A stretch of 64,000 nucleotides of DNA. It comes from Chamaecrista fasciculata. Lineage: Eukaryota; Streptophyta; Magnoliopsida; Fabales; Fabaceae. The position numbers and the translations under genes were made by a program. Location of the stretch: contig QANZ01002448.1 in assembly GCA_003254925.1 (NCBI GenBank), positions 171,358 to 235,357 of the forward strand, given 5' to 3'. This document shows, in pieces, positions 11,770-24,150 of this stretch (its first letter is position 1; every line of letters begins with the position of its first letter). The notes under the pieces are model-generated. The model ran no database searches and was not told where the DNA came from. It saw only the letters and a list, made by a program, of their open reading frames with translations.

Positions 11770-14700
11770 ATGAAGTGTCGATCCGTGGCGTGCATCTGGT
11801 CAGGCACGCCTCCACCTCACAGAGTTACCGCCGTCGCCGCTTTCAGTGAACCGCCAACCTTCTACACTGGTGGATCCGATGGTTCCATCATCTGGTGGAC
11901 TTTCTCCGATACCTATTCTAGCCCGGTATTTCTACATTTTCTCATCATTTGGATTTTCTTTTGTTGCAATAATGATGACTCAAAAATATTTCTATGTCAA
12001 ATTTTTTGCTTGTCGCATACTTGTTACTTGTTCTCGGTCATACAACACAACTAAGTGTATAATGCCTGGTTTCCTGTAATGGAATGGTTTGGATTGATAT
12101 GGACTAGTGGTCAGCAGTTTTGCCCTAAGCTGAAAGTGAATTATTATTGCAGGAGGTTAAAGCAGTTGGTATGTTGTGTGGTCATGCGGCACCCATCACT
12201 GATCTTGGTATTTGTAGTCCTATCACACCAGAAAAAGATACAGGCTGTTCAAGTAATTTAGTAGTTAATTCTACTTCAAGTAATTTTGGTGCATTAATAA
12301 GTGCATGTACTGATGGCTTCTTGTGTGTTTGGAGTAAGAGCAGTGGTCATTGCCGGTGCAGGAGGAAGTTGCCACCTTGGGTTGGCAGTCCGTGCATGAT
12401 TCGAACATTGCCTTCAAGACCAAGATATGTATGTATTGGTTGTTCTTTCATGGATACTGTCCATTTGTCTGACCACTATTCCGTGAATTCCATGGAAGGA
12501 AGCGAAGGCTTAGTGGATAAAGAAACGCAGCCCAGGAAGGCCCCAAAATGTACTATCATTATTGTTGACACATATTCACTTACCATTACCCAAACTGTCT
12601 TTCATGGAACTCTATCTATTGGTCCCATGAAGTTTATGGCTGTAGTTTCAGCTAATAATGATGAAGAGATGCATTCAATAATTGTGGCTGATTCAGTTGG
12701 TAAGCAACAAATGGTTTCGGTATCGAAGGATCATCATGATCATCGGGAAAGCTTTGCTAGTTTGCACAAAGATACATCTCAATTGGAATGTTCTGTTCGG
12801 GCTGAGGGATTGAGTGGTTTGCAACAAGTTATTTCAATTACGACCCGTGGAAATGTTGTTGCTTTTATGTTGAAAGACTGCTGCATATTTAGGTTATTCT
12901 CTAGTGATACTAAATTAGGAGAGATTTCTTTTGTGGAAACTCGTTTATGTTCTGATGGGCATTCTACTCACACACACGTGACGGGAGGCATGTTTCTTGA
13001 AAGTGATGGTGCTGGGACTTTGCCAAATGGCCATGAAGATAGTTGCTTGATTCCAGAAAATTTTGCTGTCTGGAATAATAGAGGTTATGCAATTGTCTAT
13101 AAAATATCATATCAGAATGAAGTTTTTCAGTGTGAGCCTCATTCTGAGATTCCTGCTACATATTATAAGCCTGATGTAAGAGTATCAATTTTTTTCTTAC
13201 AAGTTTATTGTTGGCTGCTCCGCATTGAATCAGTTTGCTTTCAGTTTGAGGAACCTTCACTATGGAGACCCCACGTCACGATCTGGTCATTGCATCATTT
13301 TGATAATGAGCCTGGAAAGCCTTACAGGCAATGTAGAATGCTCAGGGAGGGTGTTTCTTTCATTGACTGTTTTCAGGACTCTACCCAGCTCAAGGGGTTG
13401 AATGGTCTCAAAACAGAGTCATCATCTATTGTGGATAGCTTAAATAATTATAATGTTAATAAGGGACAGATTGTTACTTCTTCCATGATCATATCTGAGA
13501 GCCTCGTTACCCCTTATGCTGTAGTATATGGTTTTTTAAGTGGATTAATAGAGGTTATAAGATTTGATCTGTTTCAGGAATTATGTGTTGATGGTATAAG
13601 TTCCAAACCTGAGGAAAAGTCAGCTTCATGCAAACAGTACTTCTCAGGCCATACAGGTGCTGTACTTTGTTTGGCAGCCCATCAAATGATGGGTAATGCT
13701 AACGGGTGTAGTTTTAACTGGGTTTTGGTGTCTGGAAGCATGGATTGTACTGTTCGTATATGGAATCTTGACACTTGCTGTCTTATTATGGTTATGCATC
13801 ATCACGTGGCTCCAGTGCGCCAAATTATTCTTCCCCCGTCTTTGACTGATCGTCCTTGGAGCAATTGCTTCCTTTCAGTTGGAGAAGACTCATGTGTTGC
13901 TCTTGTTTCTCTTGAGACTTTGCGGGTAGAGAGAATGTTTCCTGGTCATATAAACTATCCTTCAAAAGTTGTTTGGGATGGAGCAAGAGGATACATTGCT
14001 TGTCTCTGCCAAGCCTATTCTGGAACATCCGATGCTACTGATATATTATGTATTTGGGATGTAAAGACAGGTTGCCGTGAGCGGATCCTGCGTGGGACTG
14101 CAGCACATTCCATGTTTGATCATTTTTGCAAGAGCATTAGCATGAATTCCATATTTGGCACATTGTTGAATGGAAATATGTCAGTTTCTTCATTACATCT
14201 CCCAATAATTGAAGATGGAAGGTCCTCTAAGTCCTCATCCAGTCTGAAAGAGAACTTGGTCACTCCATCTAGGTCATCACCAAGCATTTCAAATGTGACT
14301 GAGCTGAATGTTTCCCAAACTCATGCAGGCAAAAGTAATTCATCTTCTGTGTCAGCTCTCTGGAGTAAGAAGCTTCCAATCAAATGTTCTTGCCCATTCC
14401 CTGGTATTGTAGCTTTAAGTTTTGATCTTGCATCATTGATGTTCTCTTATCAGAAGCCTGAGTCCATTGCCAATGGAGGTTGTGAGCCAGTGAATATTAA
14501 TTCCAAGCAGCTGGGAATCCAGAAACAAAGTCCCAGCCATCATAATCAAGAAAGACATGAAGTCCTGACAGATACTGAAGAGGGACATGAGAGGATTAAG
14601 CTACTTGAAGAATACTTACTTCAATTTAGCTTGTCATTTTTACATTTGTGGGATGTAGACACTGAGCTTGATAATTTGCTGACAAGAGACATGAAGCTTA

Positions 14701-16990
14701 GGAGACCGGAAAATTTTGTAGTAGCTTCAGGTCTGCAGGGGGATAGAGGATCTTTGACATTAACATTTCCTGGTCAGAGTGCCATTCTTGAGGTAACTTG
14801 TATGATTTGTGTTGCATGTTGGGACCTATTTTCTTATCTATCTCCTTTCAATATTTCCTGAGACATTAAAAACCACATTTCAGTTCTGGAAATCATCATC
14901 TGAGTTTTCTGCAATGAGATCACTGATGATGGTATCCCTTGCTCAACGTTTGATTAGTGTGTCTCACTCAGGTTCATCAGCCAGCAGGTATGGTTAGAAT
15001 CATGTAAGAAAGTACCAAATGAGTTGGTTCACTTTTATACTTCTTCATTTACTATTCCCAACTTTCTATTATCCTTTACTTTAAAATGGCAATCTTCAAG
15101 TAACAATGGCTTTGGTTTACTAACAGAAGAATGAAAATGGTGGCCCAGATACTTTTTAAGGTTGTACACAAAATGAAAACATTATTCAAGTCATCAAGTG
15201 GTTTAATTCTTACAGGTTTTGCCAGTGGCTTCTTGGTATCTTTTGTAGCCAGCTAATTCTTGTAGCTTTTCTTGCAACCTACAAAGGTTCTCTCATAAAA
15301 GAGAAAAATAGTAAGGAAAGGAAGAACTCCCCCTTCCCCCCAAGGATTTTCCAATACTCAAATTAGGTCTTGCCACCTAAGTATTCTTCAATCCTACATT
15401 CAACTATCTGTCTAGATGTTTAATGAGACAAGTTTGTAATTTTAGAAAAGATCCCAAATAAAAGATTTAGAACCCGTTTGGATAAGCTTTTAAAAAAAGG
15501 ACGTTATCTATATAGCTTTTTAAAAAAGATCTTTTAACTAAAGGATTACTATTTTTATGTTTGGATATTATAATATAAAAGTACTTTTAATTATCAAAGT
15601 TGTTTGGATACAAAATGACTAAAGTACTTTTAATTAATAAAATTGACAAAAAGAATAGCTTCTACAAGTGATTTAAGTGGAAGCTAGAAAATTAAACTTA
15701 TTAAAAAAGCCTTATTTTAACTTTTTTTTTCTTAACTTCTAGTTTTTCTAAAAAAATTATCCAAACAAGTTTTTATATGTATAAAAGGTCTTATTTTAAT
15801 TAAAAAAGTGCTTTCTAACTAAAAAAAAGCTTATCCAAACGGGCAAGTAAGAGCAATAAAGAAGTGTAGTTCTCATGAAGCTAGCAATGACTATGTCCTG
15901 CCATTCATTATTATCTTGAGATATTTCTCTCACAAGTTAGACCTTTGCCTCAAGGGTAATAAAGATTCCATGTGATTTTGAATGTATCTCCACTGACCCT
16001 CAGCTTAATTCTGAATTTGAGGGTCTGTTATTTCTTGTCTTTTTATGGAACACTCCCTGTCAGAACAAAATTGTGCTCATGATTCAAACTATTTTTGCAG
16101 TTCTTTAGCAGCATTCTATACTCGGAATTTCATGGAGAAATTTCCAGATATGAAGCCACCTTCATTACAGGTTGTACTCAGTTGAATTGCTTTTGTGTCT
16201 TAGTTTATTTTATTCTGAATTGATTTTGCTAATGTCTATATTATCATTGTGGGAACTGGTAAATATGTGATAATCTGGATATGCACTATTCTACCACTGT
16301 CTGCAATAATGCTGAACTTTATTCAACAAATCAAAATGAATTAATCTTACATAACTTTTGGTATTTCCTCACTTACACACATAGGAACATATTGGCTTTA
16401 TTTAAATTTAATTAGTCATAGTATGTTTTCCCATAATTTGTTTGCTTTTTTCTTCAAGAAAGAACAATTGAACTCGAGGGTTTATTTAAACAATGAGAGG
16501 CTGGGTGATGTTCAGCCTTGCTCAAAACTATGCTTAAGATCATATATATTTTTATTAACTATTTGTTTGTATAACTTGTTCTACTAGTCACTACTTGGTT
16601 TGATTAATCTCCATGCTGTTGCCTGGTCCACTTACAGTTCGTGTTAGTATGTTGACCAACATGGCTGTGCCTTTAACCTAATAATCTTTTTTCTTTTACT
16701 TTTTGAGCTCTTAACCTATCGTACTTTCTTAGTAAATAGGCATTTTTTACTAGACAGGTTGTTTTCAGTAGTGTTTCACATCTGAGAAGCATAGTTTTGA
16801 TATTGATTAAAGGAAAAAAAGTGATTTTGTGCTGAGATATTAAATGGTGATTTGATGTCAACCAGACAATACAAGTTCTTCATTGCTGAATAAGAGGAAG
16901 GAGGGGAGCTATGTTTCTAATCTGGGGCTTTTCTTAAAAAAAATATTTTAATTACTAATACATGATATCTTGAATACGTGGACATGAACC

Positions 16991-17023
<33 letters not shown>

Positions 17024-20000
17024 TCATCATTTATCTATTTAATCTATTTTTCTTTTTTCCTCATATAATCTAATCCTAATATAGTGTTTAACACTATAGG
17101 TAAATTGCTTATGTATGAGTGATTATTTCTTTATCACATGTTAAAAGAAGGTACAATTGGCATTTATGAGAAACTAGTACCTTATATGCTTCTTTTGTGT
17201 CTTAGATAGCCCAAAATCTGGAAATCTAGTTCATATACTCGGCTGAAAATGATACGTAAAAAGCATTTTGATTTGTGTTTCATTAAACATTATTAGTGGA
17301 ATAGTGAATTTCAATGTTATTGTATCTATTAATTGATGCTACGCTATGTGCCTTCTATTTTTTCCCTCCTATTACAGCTTTTGGTGGCTTTCTGGCAAGC
17401 TGAGAGTGAACATGTACGGATGGCAGCACGATCTTTGTTTCATTGCACAGCCTCTCATGCTGTTCCACTACCTCTGTCCAATTCAAACACTACTGCAATA
17501 AATTTGAGCTCTCAAACTGGAAGCAGAGGCAAAGAGCAGGGTGATACAAAGGAAGAAATCAGATCTTTTGAGGCAAAGAAACAAGGAATCTCTCAAACCG
17601 AGGAATCTAATATACTTGCCTGGCTAGAGTCATTTGAAGTGCAAGATTGGATTTCTTGCATTGGGGGAACAAGTCAAGATGCAATGACATCTCACATTAT
17701 TGTTGCTGCTGCATTGGCAATCTGGTATCCTAGTCTGGTGAAGCAAAGTCTTGCTACATTAGTTGTTCATCCATTGACGAAGTTGGCTATGTCCATGAAT
17801 GAGAAGTATAGCTCCACTGCTGCTGAGCTCCTTGCAGAGGGCATGGAGAGTACATGGAAAGAATGCATTGGGCCCGAGATACATCGTCTAATAGGGGATG
17901 TCTTTTTCCAACTAGAACTGAGTGGGTCATCTACCAATTTAGTAGCTGGTATTCCAGCCGTATCAGTTTCTGTTCAACAGTCTTTGGTTGGGGTTCTTCT
18001 TCCAAGTTTAGCTATGGCTGATATACCTGCCTTTTTAAGTGTGGTAGAAAGCCAGATATGGTCTACTGCATCTGATTCACCTGTCCACTTGGTGTCCCTG
18101 ATGACTCTCATTAGAGTTATGCGTGGTTCTCCAAGAAACTTGGCTCAATACCTTGACAAGGTTAGTAGAACCACTCAATTTGCTGCTTCTATGTCCATTA
18201 TTTACAGCCCTTATGCTTTGGCTTCATTACTTAGCAACATGTTGCTCATCTATTTCATTCTCTCTTAAGTCTTTTCTTGTGTGGTTTTCATAACAGTTAC
18301 TATTTTAACTTCAACCATTTCTAATCTTCTTTTCTGGAAATTTATCTGTTTCTTCTGAGTGAAATGGAATAATTTTGTGGAGTTAATTTGACGAACAATA
18401 GTAAGGGAAAGAGAGAGATTCTTTGGTATTTAGTGTGGTCAGGTAATCCCTATTCGCATTTGTCACTTTTATGCTACCACAATTTCATAAGTCCATAAAC
18501 CAAATATAGTCTGATGATGGCAAATAATGAATTATCTATTTTGATAGGTGTTCATGCTGTGAGTTCAACAGTTTCTTCTATTTTATTCCCCATTTTATGC
18601 TCTGTTTTGCACAATGATATTGTTATTATTCCTTGTATTCCTCGTGGTTGGGAGCAGAGGGATTCTCTATTTTTATGGGCCATCTAATTTTCATTGTAAA
18701 TCATGCTCCTGCTCAGTAGTTTCCTCAGCCCCTTAAGCTTTAGTCTTCATATTAATTAGGTGCTCTAAAATCTATAAGCATGAACTTCCGTGACAGTGGG
18801 ACAGATCTGCAGGTGGTCAACTTCATTTTACAGACAATAGATCCAAGCAACTCAGTCATGCGGAGGACTTGCTTCCAGAGTTCAATGACTACTCTAAAGG
18901 AGGTTGTACGTGTATATCCTATGGTTGCTATGAACGATGCATGGACCAGATTGGCAGTTGGGGATGTGATTGTGGAAACTAATAACCCAAGCATCAGAAT
19001 TTATGATATGCAAAGGTATTATGGTATTAATGATATAATTATAGTTCATAATGGGCATACGTCTCCAGGGTGTACATATTTTTAGTTTTCATAGTTGAAG
19101 TTGTATTTGTTTGTGATCTGTTCCACACATTTACATGGAGAGAATGTCACTCAACTAGTGTTTCTGTATCTTGTATGATGACTTAAATCCAGGGCCTAAA
19201 CTAGAATCAAAATTTTGAAGGGTCAAAATAAAACAGACAATTCCAAGGCTATACTTGCCACTTATTCCTTCCCATAATTATGTGATAACTGATAAGGAAA
19301 TTCTTCGTCAACAGACCAAATACTTTAAGAGGCACAATGTTTGTGAATTATAAATCTTATGAATTTCACATAAAATTTGAGCAAAAAAATAAAGGAAAAG
19401 AATTTCATATAAAAATTATTTGAAATATTCTTTTAATATTAATTGAGATTAAATATTTTTGAAGTACACCCTTCAACTGAAATTGCATGTTTAATACCTT
19501 GGGTTGTAAAAGGCTATTGATGACATGAATCAAATTTTTGTAGAACTTAATATTGGATAAACTAAATCAGATTTTAATTTGCAGCTGACCTATTTCCCAT
19601 TTCATTATATGAGCATGGTATTTTAATTCTTGTTTCTACTTTCTCTGTCTGCAGACTTACATACTGCTTTTTTGATCCTTGTTACTTATATTTTTGTAGA
19701 GTTGGTAATTTCTTAAAGTCAGTGTCTTCCTTTTTAATGCAGCGTGACAATGACAAAGATTTTGGATGCAAGTGCGCCTCCTGGACTCCCTATTTTGCTT
19801 GCACCAGCCTCCGAAACAAATCTAACTACTGGAATTTCAGCTCTGAGCTTTTCACCAGATGGAGAGGTACCCAGTATCCGCCAATCATAAAATACTGTTG
19901 GATATGTAGCATTTCCTCACGTGATTCAGTTGGCTGGTTTTGGTTTTTTTAATCAAGTAATGATAATGCATGGAAATATATTACTGCTCCGTTGCACACC

Positions 20001-21777
20001 TTTGGTTTCTAGTTCTGAATCTAAATTGCATTTGATAGGGTAGGCAAATTAATAATTACTTGGCTATTTTATTAAATGTGTTCATGTAATTACTGTGCTG
20101 TTGTTAACATTAAGGGTCCGTTTGGTACAAATATTTTAGATGTAAAGTAAAATGCTTTACATTGGGAAAGGAAAAGAAGGAAGGAAAGTAAAGTAGGTAA
20201 AAGGTTTAAAAGTTGTTTGGTATGAAAAAAATATTGAAAGGAAAGTAAAGTAGAGAAAAAATTATTATTATCATAATGCCCTCATTATCACCTTACAGTG
20301 GGGCTAAAATATAATTTTACCCAAAAAAAATTTCTCAAGTTTTGGGCACACAGTGGGCCAAAATATAATTTTTGAGGCCAAAATTCAATTTTGGAGGCCA
20401 AAATTCAATTTTGGGGCCAAAATTCAATTTTACCCAAAATTTATGTTGGCCCCACTTTCTCTACGTAAAGCTGAAAAGCAGAGTATATTGGATGTAAAAA
20501 AAAGTACACTGTTTATTGTAATCACCTTTACAATGGAAATAGCTTTACATGAGTTTAAAAATTAAACCAAACAAAATAATTTTTGGGGATCTGTGTTATT
20601 TTACAAGGGAAAGTTGTTTTCCCTTGTACCAAACGGAGCCTAAATCATGTTACGGTACTATTATTAGAAAGCTTTGTTGAATTAGTTTTCTCTTTTTCAT
20701 TTTCTTTGAACAGGATCTCATCCTCTGCATTTGTAATCTGAACATCACTGCTTTTGTAATGTATTCTATCTGTTTCATTCACAACTTCTTAACCATTTTC
20801 AACTATAGGGGCTTGTTGCTTTTTCGGAAAATGGGCTAATGATCAGATGGTGGTCATTGGGATCTGTCTGGTGGGAGAAACTAAGTCGGAGCTTTGTTCC
20901 TGTTCAGTGCACCAAACTAATTTTTGTTCCTCCGTGGGAAGGATTCTCTGCTAATTTATCCAGGTCAAGCGTAATGGCCAACATATTGGGAACTGATGAA
21001 CAGTCGGGCTTTCAGGTAAGCTAACTCCTTGTCTCATCTTGTCATAAAGTGGTCACATTTCACCATGTTGTTCAATAATGGCATGCTTTTGGTCATTTCA
21101 ATTTTGGAGTAGCATAGGAGATGTGGTTTTAGCAAGTAAGTAATGACAGCTCCACTGATGTGTAATGTGTTCAAAATATAAAATATTCAATGCAATTAGG
21201 ACGGCTGAAATCAAAGGGAGGACGAAATAAGTTGTGCAAATTAGCCTCTCTTGCAGGAAATTTCAATTAAGTTGGAGACTCTTAATCACATTTTATTGCA
21301 ATATGCCTTGAGCTGTTGAGCATATTATGATAAAAGCCAAGCAGAAAGTTGGTTTAAGACCCACCAGAATTATAAGAAAATATATTCAATTGAGATACAT
21401 GAACCAAAATGATGAAAAATTATTCCTGCCAGCTTGATCTAGTCCAAGGCCTTGAGATGAAAGCTTTACTAGTTAGATTCATATTGCATTATAGACAACT
21501 CCTGTACATGGAGCAGCAATAAAAGAATACCTGGACATTTGATAGCAAGGCAGATAATAATCTGATATGACACATAAATCTATTTCTCCTACTTAATACC
21601 TGTATATTGGTTTTTGTTTTTAATCTTTTGTAGGAAAATGAGAAGGACTCAAGTCATGGAGATAGTTTAAAACAATTGCTTCATAATCTGGACCTCTCGT
21701 ATAGACTAGAATGGGTTGGTGAACGGAAAGTACTTCTTACAACGCATGGCCATGAATTGGGTACTTTTCAGTTGTAA
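11770..21777 (+). CDS. WDR7/rabconnectin-3-beta-like WD40 protein
   Basis: Nine exons: 11770-11925, 12153-14792, 14884-14987, 16101-16170, 17378-18160, 18813-19015, 19743-19866, 20809-21015, 21634-21777; joined they give 1476 residues in frame. The start MKCRSVACIWSG leads directly into WD40 blades (TAVAAFSEPPTFYTGGSDGS; GALISACTDGFLCVWSKSSG). A second cluster sits mid-protein (HTGAVLCLAAH, VLVSGSMDCTVRIWNLDT, FLSVGEDSCVALVSL), followed by a helical region and C-terminal WD40 blades (GISALSFSPDGE, GLVAFSENGLIRWWSLG). Length and order match the plant transducin/WD40 family related to animal WDR7, the rabconnectin-3 beta subunit that helps V-ATPase assembly; a V-ATPase role in plants is inference. 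Exon 2 contains a possible 69-nt exitron (13176-13244). The start of exon 2 is set by TTGCAG|GAG at 12153. Introns 3 and 7 carry MITEs. Confidence 0.85.
15473..15843. mobile_element. MITE with CCCGTTTGGATAAGC inverted ends
   Basis: The left end CCCGTTTGGATAAGCTTTT and the right end AAAAGCTTATCCAAACGGG are reverse complements; the 371-bp AT-rich body has no coding potential and partly folds on itself (AAAGTACTTTTAATTA repeats). It sits inside intron 3 of the WDR7-like gene. No clear target duplication is visible (flanks ATTTAGAA and CAAGTAAG), so the superfamily is left open. Confidence 0.75.
16992..17023. repeat. (ATT)n microsatellite
   Basis: About ten ATT units in intron 4 of the WDR7-like gene. 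Likely polymorphic; no function inferred. Confidence 0.9.
20114..20640. mobile_element. Tourist-like (PIF/Harbinger-type) MITE, TAA target duplication
   Basis: The left end GGGTCCGTTTGGTAC and right end GTACCAAACGGAGCC form terminal inverted repeats with one mismatch. The element is bordered on both sides by TAA (20111-20113 and 20641-20643), the 3-bp target duplication typical of PIF/Harbinger. The body is 527 bp, non-coding, and contains an internal tandem array. It lies in intron 7 of the WDR7-like gene. Confidence 0.85.
20355..20432. repeat. 20-bp tandem array inside the MITE
   Basis: Four head-to-tail copies of a unit close to GAGGCCAAAATTCAATTTTG; the second and third are identical, the first and fourth diverged. 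Each unit contains the small palindrome CAAAATTCAATTTTG, so the array can form repeated hairpins. Confidence 0.85.
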
Positions 21778-22761
21778 GAATCCTGTGATACCTGATCCCG
21801 AGAGATTATAGAATATTCTTATTGGTTTCACAAATCACAATCTTAGTTGAGGATGTATCAACAATTAATTAACCTCACTCTTGAGCGTGTACACGTACAG
21901 CAGCTCATGTTAGAAAGAGAGGATGCATAATCTGCTTGGATTGAGGTATTAATGGTACAGCGAACGATTCAACACGGCTAAACTACCAAGAGACAAATCA
22001 GATGGTCTTACTCTGAGTACGCCTCAAAATAAATTTGGGTGGTACATCTTTTTAAAGTATCATGATCGGCTGTAAACTATGGTCTTTGTAAGATACGAAG
22101 AAATGAAGAAAAGTGGCATGAGTAGAGTTTTATTAATATGGCCAGAAACTAAAGAGCACAGTTTTGTACCATTTTTTTATAGAGATATATTTTATTTAAT
22201 TTTTCCTTTCTTTTGGCCAAACTCATTATTTTTTCCTTATTTGTGCAAGATTCGAGCGTTTTAATTCTATTTCTGGCAATATATTCCAATTTGCTGCTAG
22301 AAGAAACTAGCATTCTAATTAGATTCAAATATTTTTTGTATTTATCTTTTAATTTAAAAATAAATGAAAAATAAATATCATGAAAAGAAAAATAACTTCG
22401 TTTCTATTTCTTTAAAATTAAAAAATATTTTCTCTAGACCCTAAACTCTAGACCTTTCCATTAACAAAATGGTTCCATTAAAGACTTCAAAAATCTTGAC
22501 AAAAAAAACCTTAAAAGCCACACTAACTCTTTTTTTTACTCATGCTCACAAAACAAAAAAGATGAGGTGAAAAAATGGAATTTTTTATTTTTCAGTATTG
22601 TTTAATAAGTACATCTTCTTTCTCCGGTGTTGTTTATTTTTTCGGCCCATTTCTCTCATTCCCATTGTTACGCAAACCTCAAGAAAAAAAAAATGGTAAT
22701 CGAAGGGTCAGGACCCAGAAGGTTCTCTTAAAATCTTTTGTTCATGAAACCCTAGGCTTGA
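21778..22761. other. Intergenic region after WDR7-like gene
   Basis: This holds the 3' UTR of the WDR7-like gene and the promoter and 5' UTR of the unknown intronless gene. It is AT-rich with several A/T homopolymers. No additional gene or repeat is recognised. Confidence 0.4.
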
Positions 22762-23478
22762 ATGGCAGAACGTTTGATGGACGATGTCGCTTATACGATT
22801 GGGCTTCGTCCTATGAGTCCCTTTCTGGAAGAAGTTTTGCGTCGCCGTCCTTTTACCGAACCGAAGAATAACTTCAGACTTGCAGCATCAGCTTGTGCCG
22901 GCGGTGTACCGGCGGCTTCCTCCGGCATTGCCACGGTAACGCTTAAGGGGACTTCACAAGGCGGCCGGAAAGACAGTATGGGATTAGGAAAATTATCTGG
23001 AGCAGCGTTTGTCGATTTAACTGATGATATCGATTTAGGGTTTCCGGACGGCAAGACTTCCAAGGGTGACTCGGAGAAGTTTCAACTTTTGCGTGGGGAA
23101 TCGTCTTCAAAGAGTGCTACGATCAAGTCATCGCTCAAAAACTTGAAACGTGCAGCTAATGAGGTCGTTGAGGTTGAAAAATCTGAAGAGCGCAAAAGAA
23201 ATGATAAGCAACCAGACTCGCGTGTGCTGCCAGCCTCGATCCTTGAAGATTGGATTTGGGGGGATGCAGCAAAGGAAAAGAAGAAAGGAGATGCAGCGAA
23301 GGAAAAGAAGAAAGGAGAGGGAAATGAGAAAGGTAACAATTTTGTTTTTGATGTACTGAAAGCTCTGAAAGGAAATGATGTAGTTGATGATGATATTGAT
23401 CTTGAAAATGCTAGTATCTCGGACATTGCAAAGGCCCGTGCAATCACTTTTCCCCGTCCCCGGTGGAAGAAGGAATAG
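22762..23478 (+). CDS. Unrecognised basic 238-aa protein, intronless
   Basis: A single uninterrupted frame with noticeably higher GC than its surroundings. I do not recognise the family. Visible features: an N-terminal segment MAERLMDDVAYTIGLRPMSP likely to be helical; an acidic patch VDLTDDIDLGFPDG (about residues 75-90); a Lys/Glu-rich low-complexity middle with the nine-residue unit GDAAKEKKK repeated twice (23263-23316); an acidic stretch (NDVVDDDIDLENAS) and a basic C-terminus FPRPRWKKE. No signal peptide or membrane segment is visible. VDLTDD resembles a SUMO-interaction motif, but this is only a pattern. The ATG at 22762 follows GGCTTGA and is the first in this frame; an upstream ATG in another frame (22575) is ignored. 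The long antisense frame 23082-23447 is treated as a shadow. Confidence 0.65.
   Translation: MAERLMDDVAYTIGLRPMSPFLEEVLRRRPFTEPKNNFRLAASACAGGVPAASSGIATVTLKGTSQGGRKDSMGLGKLSGAAFVDLTDDIDLGFPDGKTSKGDSEKFQLLRGESSSKSATIKSSLKNLKRAANEVVEVEKSEERKRNDKQPDSRVLPASILEDWIWGDAAKEKKKGDAAKEKKKGEGNEKGNNFVFDVLKALKGNDVVDDDIDLENASISDIAKARAITFPRPRWKKE
23263..23316 (+). repeat. 27-bp in-frame coding tandem duplication
   Basis: Two copies of a 27-nt unit encode GDAAKEKKK twice and differ at one synonymous position (GCA versus GCG), so a recent in-frame slippage duplication is likely. Confidence 0.9.
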
Positions 23479-24150
23479 TTAGGACTTAGGAAGTATGGTA
23501 TTAGAAAATTTAAGTCTATATGTATATTTTGTATATTTTGGAAGACTATGAATTCCTTAGAGCTGCTAAAAGAACATGTATTTTTGTGGTATATTTTTGT
23601 TTCTCAGGAATTCAATTGTGAATATGTATTTATGTTAGAACTTCGTATGTAAGGCTGACCGGTTACCAAAAAAAACTAATGGAAAATGGTACTAAGAAAC
23701 TCTCTCTCTCCATATATATGTATATTTTAGTAAATTTCTGAGACACGATCTATTAACAATATCTGAGCTTGAAGAGACGCCTCTTTGCACCGTGCTACGG
23801 AACTATTTTTTTCATCCAATTCATGTTCATTTGAAATGTGGCAAAACTGTAACAAGAAGTGATGATTATCATGGAAAAGCCAAAGACACTTCTAACACGG
23901 AAAGGAAAACAAAATGACGTCCAGGGAGTGTGGGTTCCCAAGTTTTTGTATATCAATTATTTCATTCCCATCACCAGTTTACCACCATCTTCAATTCCCC
24001 TGCACTTACTACTGCACGTCACGCTAACTCCCACTCCTAAACTCCATCTTTCCCACATGCACGCCTTCATATTCACTTCAATCTCTATATATATAAACAC
24101 CCTTCAATCATTCATTTTATGATCATAGCTAGATAGAGTCATACATAGTG
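23479..24150. other. Intergenic region upstream of endoglucanase gene
   Basis: This contains the 3' UTR of the unknown gene and the endoglucanase promoter. An ORF-like stretch at 23859-24122 has no recognisable content and overlaps the promoter and 5' UTR; I do not call it. Confidence 0.4.
24086..24097 (+). promoter_or_regulatory. Candidate TATA box of endoglucanase gene
   Basis: CTATATATATAAAC about 55-65 bp before the ATG at 24151, which leaves room for a short 5' UTR. Confidence 0.5.

Noticed and set aside
13825..14028. Minus-strand frame in WDR7-like exon 2
   Set aside because: Antisense to WD40 blades; no independent support.
20355..20432. CRISPR-like repeat array
   Set aside because: Units are head to tail without spacers, inside a plant MITE.
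23082..23447. 121-codon minus-strand frame opposite the unknown intronless gene
   Set aside because: Ser/Phe-rich translation is the mirror of the Lys/Glu-rich sense repeat; sense frame has start, stop and better composition.
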